Source of the DNA: Cruorifilaria tuberocauda
Taxonomy: Eukaryota > Nematoda > Chromadorea > Rhabditida > Onchocercidae
Direction of reading: 5' to 3'
Length of the DNA: 11,994 nt
Assembly: GCA_013365365.1 (NCBI GenBank)
Contig: JABVXU010001020.1
Span: 1 to 11,994, forward strand
The translations under genes were made by a program, and so were the position numbers. The notes beneath the pieces were generated by a model, which was not told the DNA's origin, ran no database searches, and saw only the letters and a program-made list of their open reading frames with translations. Shown piece by piece: positions 8,065 through 11,994 of this stretch. Position 1 is the stretch's first letter; each line of letters begins with the position of its first letter.

Positions 8065-8574
8065 TTTTCGACAATATCATACTTATATCAATCAGGGATG
8101 TGACAGGATATTTACTTGTACCTACCTGTATTCAGTTTTGATTTGATATTTACCTGTATTCAATTTTACATTATTATATCAATTTCTATCTTGAAAAGAT
8201 TTTTTTATATGACATTATAGCTTACCTATATTTCATAGTAAGATTTCTCTTATATGATCATATTTATCTCAATTTCAGGAAAAATTTTTTTATGAAACAG
8301 TATTTACCCGTCATGATAAGATTTCTATTTTATTATCATACTTATCTCAATTTCCGGAAAATTTCTCATATAATAGCATTTACCTGAATTTTATTATCAT
8401 ACTTATCTCAATTTCCGGAAAATTTTTATGCAACAATATTTACCTGAAAATTTAATAATATCTACTGTACCAATGTCATGACAAGATTTCTATTTTATTA
8501 TCATACGTATCTATTTTAGAAAAAATGTCTGTAACAATATTTACCGGGAAATTTAACAATAATTTACTGTACCG
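8065..8574 (+). repeat. Degenerate minisatellite array with ATTTACCTG and TTATCATACTTATCT cores
   Basis: At least five imperfect copies contain TATCATACTTATCTCAATTT followed by GGAAAAATTT and then AATATTTACCTG. The two best copies are identical over 38 bp (8327-8364 and 8388-8425, period 61). Others start near 8065, 8238 and 8476. A smaller 28-bp period is seen for TACCTGTATTCARTTTT (8123 and 8151). TTACCTG-like words recur at about 8111, 8149, 8221, 8303, 8380, 8440 and 8540. On the minus strand they read CAGGTAAAT, which matches a 5-prime splice-donor consensus. No frame stays open through the array. Confidence 0.85.
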
Positions 8575-8576
8575 TG

Positions 8577-8664
8577 GAAAGATATACTGTGGAAAGATTC
8601 TTTACATTACAGTATTTCGCAGTAATGTAAAGAATAAAGAATGTAATATAAAGTAATGTAAAGA
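8577..8664. repeat. Strong hairpin with 14-bp arms and an extra arm copy
   Basis: ATTCTTTACATTAC (8597-8610) is perfectly complementary to GTAATGTAAAGAAT (8622-8635) around an 11-nt loop AGTATTTCGCA. A second right-arm copy, GTAATGTAAAGA, lies at 8653-8664, so the left arm has two alternative partners. Just upstream, CTGTGGAAAGAT-like words repeat (8568-8597). No miRNA-length extended stem is visible. Confidence 0.9.
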
Positions 8665-8744
8665 TTTTTTTTTCAACAATATTTACATTCGATATTTGTC
8701 ATATTGTTCAAATAGCTTACTTCAAAAAATTTGTTAAATGATTT

Positions 8745-8789
8745 ATTATTTTGCAAAAAAAGAAAAATTTTTTTTTTTTGCAAAATAAT
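8745..8789. repeat. 45-bp near-perfect foldback with TTGCAA ends
   Basis: ATTATTTTGC followed by A7, G, A5 (8745-8767) is opposed by T12 then GCAAAATAAT (8768-8789). The outer 17 bp (8745-8761 and 8773-8789) pair perfectly and the centre pairs A to T with one odd G. This gives almost no loop, the kind of structure prone to cruciform extrusion and replication slippage. Confidence 0.88.
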
Positions 8790-8910
8790 TTATTGTTTTT
8801 AAAAATAGAAAAAAACAAATAATCAAAAATTTCTTTTTTTCTCAAATCATATTTGAATGATAATTCTTTCCTATTTTCTTTTCTTTATTCATTTATTTTT
8901 CTGTACCTCC
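8790..8910. other. AT-rich spacer
   Basis: A- and T-run sequence with nothing recognisable. Confidence 0.7.
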
Positions 8911-8948
8911 TCTTTCTTTCTCTCTCTCTCTCTCTGTCTTTCTCTCTC
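8911..8948. repeat. (CT)n polypyrimidine tract
   Basis: Pure (TC)n at 8919-8935, then CTCT continuing after one G. Its opposite-strand partner is the purine tract at 9314-9373, about 370 bp downstream, repeating the arrangement seen at 4748-5295 but in the reverse order. Confidence 0.93.
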
Positions 8949-9313
8949 AATCTTTCAGAAAAAGAAATAATTTAAATTTAAATTAAGAAAATTAAATAAT
9001 TTAAATCCCATTTAAATATATCGTACCAGTTTCATTTAGGAGTAAAAAAAGAATAGCAATGGAATAACTAATTTTCTATGCTTAATTCGAGAGGAAACTT
9101 TGAGAGATAGCGGGAAATGAGAAAAGCGATGGAAAACTAAAAGCTAATAAACTTCTCAATATGAAATATTGAAATAAACGGAAGAGAAGCGCAAATGGGA
9201 ATGTTAAATATAAAAGTATTTTCTGTTATGGAATGGCAGCAGATGTTTCTCTAATTTTGTTAATAGTCAATTTCCGCCATTTTCACTTTTTTTTGCGCTC
9301 ATCTCGAAAATTT
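8949..9313. other. Non-coding spacer with E2F-like words
   Basis: Slightly less AT-rich than its surroundings. Three words resemble E2F/DP sites (known consensus near TTTSSCGC): GCGGGAAA at 9110-9117, TTTCCGCC at 9271-9278 and TTTTGCGC at 9291-9298. An open frame begins at the ATG at 9233 (MAADVSL) but runs into the GA tract, giving Arg/Glu/Lys runs, and stops at 9469 inside a palindrome. I do not accept it as a gene. Confidence 0.45.
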
Positions 9314-9373
9314 GAGGAAGAGAGAGAAAGAGAGAGAGAGAAGAGGGAAAGAAAGAGGAGAAAAAAAAGAAGA
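9314..9373. repeat. 60-nt pure purine tract
   Basis: Sixty consecutive A/G bases: GA repeats, then GGGAAAGAAAG, then an A8 run. It is a candidate for triplex or unusual duplex structure. Confidence 0.95.
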
Positions 9374-9449
9374 TATATTTTAACGGTTTATGGATTGATG
9401 ATTGATCGATCTGATGAGAATTGTAAAACGATTAACTTAAAGCTTTCAA

Positions 9450-9485
9450 CATATTTGTCAAAATTTTGAAATTTTGACAAATATG
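9450..9485. repeat. 36-bp near-perfect palindrome
   Basis: CATATTTGTCAAAATT (9450-9465) and AATTTTGACAAATATG (9470-9485) are perfect complements separated by TTGA. The T and A of the spacer also pair, leaving only TG unpaired. This is the longest perfect inverted repeat found here. The perfect octamer ATGCAAAT overlaps its right edge (9483-9490). There is no target-site duplication and no further inverted arm outside it. Confidence 0.95.
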
Positions 9486-9490
9486 CAAAT

Positions 9491-9700
9491 TATTAACGAA
9501 TATAAATTAACGATATGTCATTGATAAGATCATGATTGAATAATAATTTTCACAAATAATTATTAAAAATTTAAACTTATAATTTGTTAAATGAAATTAT
9601 TATTTAATCAAAATTAAAAAAGAAATTTAAAAAGTTTAAAGGATTTAAGTGAAATGAATACTTTACTGAAAATGTTAAATTTTTTTCTTTCTTTTTTTAA
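9491..9700. other. AT-rich spacer
   Basis: No supportable feature. A T-rich pyrimidine run at 9679-9698 leads into the next repeat. Confidence 0.7.
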
Positions 9701-9802
9701 TTGAAATAACTTATCAATTTTATCTATTTGAGTAATTTTTAATCGATAAATTTGAAATAACTTATCATTTTTATCTATTTGAATGACTTTTAACAGATAA
9801 GA
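9701..9802 (+). repeat. Two-copy tandem repeat, 51-bp unit, GATA-rich
   Basis: TTGAAATAACTTATCA begins at 9701 and again at 9752. Copies run to about 9751 and 9802 with scattered substitutions, more in the second half. Each copy has two TTATC words and one GATAA word (9745, 9797), so six GATA-type sites fall in 102 bp. CTTATC in copy 2 is inverted as GATAAG at its end. Clustered GATA sites are known in animal enhancers, but in such AT-rich DNA they are also common by chance. Confidence 0.88.
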
Positions 9803-10379
9803 AACTTTTAGTTTTTTAATTTAAAAAAAAACTTGAAATAATAGAATTTTCATCAGAAATTAAAATACTTCAAAATTTAACCTTAAATTAATCGATTTTG
9901 CTAAGCAATGTGAAATTTGAGCAGCTGTGCATATGTGATATTTATAGCATATTGGTTGGATATTTGTGATTATAATCATAACAATGACCCTAAATGTTGT
10001 CTGTTGACCTTTCTGCTCGATCGTCATTATTGTGCTAAGCTGTTGGACATTTTATTTGGTGCAAAATAGTATACAGTAATACAATATCGATCTTAACAAT
10101 GATCATATCAACTATAAACTCAAATTTAGTAATTACAATTGTACTGTATGTAGGTTTTGTACTAAATTTATGTTGAATGAGCAAATGAAAAAACTTTTTT
10201 GTATGAATTCATGAAATTACGGTAGCTAAAAATAATAGCAATTTAATAAATGATAATAATTGAAGTTAATAGTGTTGGTGATAAAGTTAATTAAAATATT
10301 AAAATTAATTGGTAATCATGATTTTGTTGACACATGATGATTAGTATGCAAGTTAATAATGATAATATTGATATCCATG
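9803..10379. other. Spacer with a GC-richer island at ~9895-10066
   Basis: 9895-10066 has more G and C than its neighbours and contains a 51-codon open frame on the plus strand (9914-10066, between TGA and TAG) with several Cys residues and no internal Met. A 12-bp palindrome TGATTATAATCA lies inside (9967-9978). There is no good acceptor at its left edge and no family that I recognise, so it is only flagged. The rest is plain AT-rich sequence. Confidence 0.5.
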
Positions 10380-10620
10380 CTATCAACAGTACTGCGAACT
10401 GATTAGAAACCTAATTATCAGTATGTAACACTGAGAAGTTGTGATAAGTAGTACTGTAATGAAATTTTGATAAGCAAAGTTCCGAAAGGCGAATGATAAT
10501 ACTGGTGATATACATAACTGATTAAGTGGAAAATAACTGTGCAGGTGTGTAAGTATAGGTAATTGTATAAGTACATAAGTAACTGTATAAGTAGAAAATT
10601 TTATCAAATGAAGAATTTAC
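10380..10620. other. Spacer with a small GTATAAGTA tandem repeat
   Basis: TAATTGTATAAGTACATAAG (10560-10579) is followed by TAACTGTATAAGTAG (10580-10594), a short tandem repeat with a period of 20 bp. ACAGTA or TACTGT words occur at 10386 and 10452. A 74-codon minus-strand frame (10607-10383) covers the area but overlaps the repeat and has no recognisable motif. Confidence 0.6.
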
Positions 10621-11751
10621 TCATTAGCGAAAAATTTCTCGAGAATATTGATAATTTCAATATCTTAGTTAAATAGAAATTTATTTTACTGATCTTTGTA
10701 CTGCCATTTTTTTAGTTTGAACAATTTTTGGTTCATTTATGAATTATTGAACTAATTGCAATTTCTACAATTCTGTGATTTCTCGAAATTTCTATGCTTA
10801 TCTGTTAAGCTTATATCATGCTTATCTTTTCCATCATTCATTTTTCTCTCTCAAATCCGTTTTTCTTGCTTTGATATTTAAAATTTAAACGAAGATAATC
10901 GATAACACTCCTTTACACCATTCCGGAATTTACACTGCTTGCTTATCTCGAATTGTAAATTAATTAATTAATCCGGTGGAAAATTTTACACTTCATTCGC
11001 ATTTAATTTACACGGAAAAAAATATATTGTAATAATTAAAGTAATCATTTACTTTACAGGTTATATTAAAGAGTATTTGAGAAATTTGGAAAAACACATA
11101 TTACAATTCTTTTTGCGTTATTGTAAACTTGAAATTAATTAATTTTTAAAATACGATTAGCCAAATCTACCAAATGATAAATTTCCATTCTTCTAAATAG
11201 TACTCACTACCAATATCTATTCTTGATAAGATCAACTTATGATATCTGGAATGATCATTTTGTCATTTGTGTAATTCAAGTAGGAAACTTGAAAAAAAGG
11301 AAACTATAAAATTTCCGGAAACCTATGAAATTAACAATTTGTAATTTGCCTTGTTTCCTTCCGGTAATAATTACTTATATGTGTATATGTGTCAAATTTC
11401 AGTATTACTAAATCCACTTGATAAAAATGGAATTTCACTTTTCACTTTTTGTTAATTATTCATTCGTCGAATTCATTTAATTTTCAATTCATTAAGAAGA
11501 AGCACTTATTTTAGCTAATGACAATATGAAAATTATATTAAAAGTCTTCTCGAAATCTGTCAAACTGTCTTTCTTTCAAGCATTAACGAATTCATTGAAA
11601 GCATATTAAGAAAAAGTAATAGAAATACTCATTAAATAATTATTACTGAGTGAGCCATAAGTAAGTAGATTAGTTACCTCTTTAAAATTTTGACCTTTGG
11701 TGTTACTTTTGATTATAGCTATCAAATTTAGATAACTATTTCATTTCCACT
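10621..11751. other. AT-rich spacer with TTCCGGAA palindromes
   Basis: No supportable gene in about 1.1 kb. ATGCTTATCT is repeated at 10794 and 10818. TTCCGGAA occurs at 10921-10928 and within TTTCCGGAAA at 11312-11321. AATTTACA (10925) and TGTAAATT (10955) form a short inverted pair. Confidence 0.7.
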
Positions 11752-11994
11752 TTCCAGTATGTCTTGAAGGTTTTAGTACTAGCAATAATCACTATAAATA
11801 CAGATATGTATTCACGTATTTATTTATTCATACCTCAATACAGGTATGAATAAGTATTCACGTATCACACGTAAGTGAACATTGAGATACTACAGTAGGA
11901 TTAATGGAGTGCCAAGAATTTCATCATTTTCCAGTATGCCCTGAACATTAAGCTACTAGCAATGAACAATGTGAACAATGTGAATACTTATATA
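11752..11994 (+). repeat. Partial tandem repeat, offset ~177 bp, cut by the window end
   Basis: TTCCAGTATGTCTTGAAG...TACTAGCAAT (11752-11792) recurs as TTCCAGTATGCCCTGAAC...TACTAGCAAT (from 11929), with about ten differences over roughly 43 bp. The second copy then has a 9-bp tandem TGAACAATG (11963 and 11972) and runs to the window edge, so the full unit and copy number are not visible. Confidence 0.7.
11808..11865. repeat. Hairpin bounded by 12-bp direct repeats
   Basis: GTATTCACGTAT occurs at 11808-11819 and 11854-11865. Between them lies a perfect 12-bp inverted repeat TTATTCATACCT (11824-11835) and AGGTATGAATAA (11842-11853) with a 6-nt loop. An inverted repeat inside direct repeats resembles a tiny foldback element with target duplication, but 34 bp is very short for one and the direct repeats could equally be part of local repeat growth. 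Confidence 0.85.

Noticed and set aside
8065..8574. CRISPR-like direct repeats
   Set aside because: The repeats are degenerate, spacing is irregular (61 to about 104 bp and more), and the linkers are related to each other, so it is a decayed minisatellite.
9233..9469. 78-codon open frame beginning MAADVSL
   Set aside because: The Arg/Glu/Lys middle is the purine tract and the stop lies inside the 36-bp palindrome. Only the start context is mildly gene-like, and that is noted as a finding.
10383..10607. 74-codon minus-strand open frame
   Set aside because: It overlaps a small tandem repeat, has no recognisable motif, and its length is not exceptional for chance in this sequence.
1..11994. 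tRNA genes, rRNA, CRISPR array or bacterial promoter/operon
   Set aside because: I found no tRNA B-box-like word in a suitable context, no rRNA-like stretch, and no regularly spaced identical repeats with unique spacers. The microsatellites and composition are those of eukaryotic non-coding DNA.

Overview
This window is about 12 kb of very AT-rich animal (eukaryotic) non-coding DNA, by eye roughly three quarters or more A+T. It contains no protein-coding gene, rRNA, tRNA, CRISPR array or autonomous mobile element that I can support. Long (TG)n, (GA)n/(CT)n, (TTTG)n and (ATTGA)n microsatellites, dense stop codons in all frames and degenerate minisatellites fit an intron or intergenic region of a compact AT-rich metazoan genome. 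A nematode or an arthropod is most plausible. The frequent ACAGTA/TACTGT words would suit a nematode, and the many GA/CT tracts would suit either. I cannot place it further, and the strand of any host gene is unknown.

Layout. 1-120 is a (TG)n tract. 120-2280 is AT-rich spacer with a cluster of ACAGTA words near 590-670 and 1119-1522. 2282-2358 is an ATTGA pentamer repeat. 2694-3260 holds a short dispersed repeat in two good copies. 3581-3966 is a three-copy tandem repeat (unit about 126-149 bp). 4157-4212 is a TTTG/CTTG tetramer repeat. 4274-5295 is a purine/pyrimidine-rich zone with three GA/CT tracts and a 20-bp perfect palindrome. 5437-5587 is an (AT)n palindrome followed by a roughly 40-bp tandem repeat. 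6162-6540 is a second three-copy tandem repeat (unit about 128 bp). 6541-7985 is AT-rich spacer with small inverted repeats. 7989-8055 is a cluster of CACGT words containing a 28-bp duplication. 8065-8574 is a degenerate repeat array. 8597-8664 and 8745-8789 are two strong hairpins. 8911-9373 has a CT tract, E2F-like words and a 60-nt pure purine tract. 9450-9485 is a 36-bp near-perfect palindrome. 9701-9802 is a 51-bp tandem duplication rich in GATA sites. 9803-11751 is AT-rich spacer with slightly GC-richer islands. 11752-11994 is the start of another repeat (offset 177 bp) containing a hairpin between 12-bp direct repeats.

The most notable signals are structural. Two unrelated three-copy repeats each have outer copies more alike than the middle one. 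Strong foldbacks are concentrated in 8.6-9.5 kb. TTCCGGAA, ATCGAT and ACAGTA are over-represented for such AT-rich sequence. I see no operon, pathway or gene system. All functional readings of the short motifs are weak inferences.
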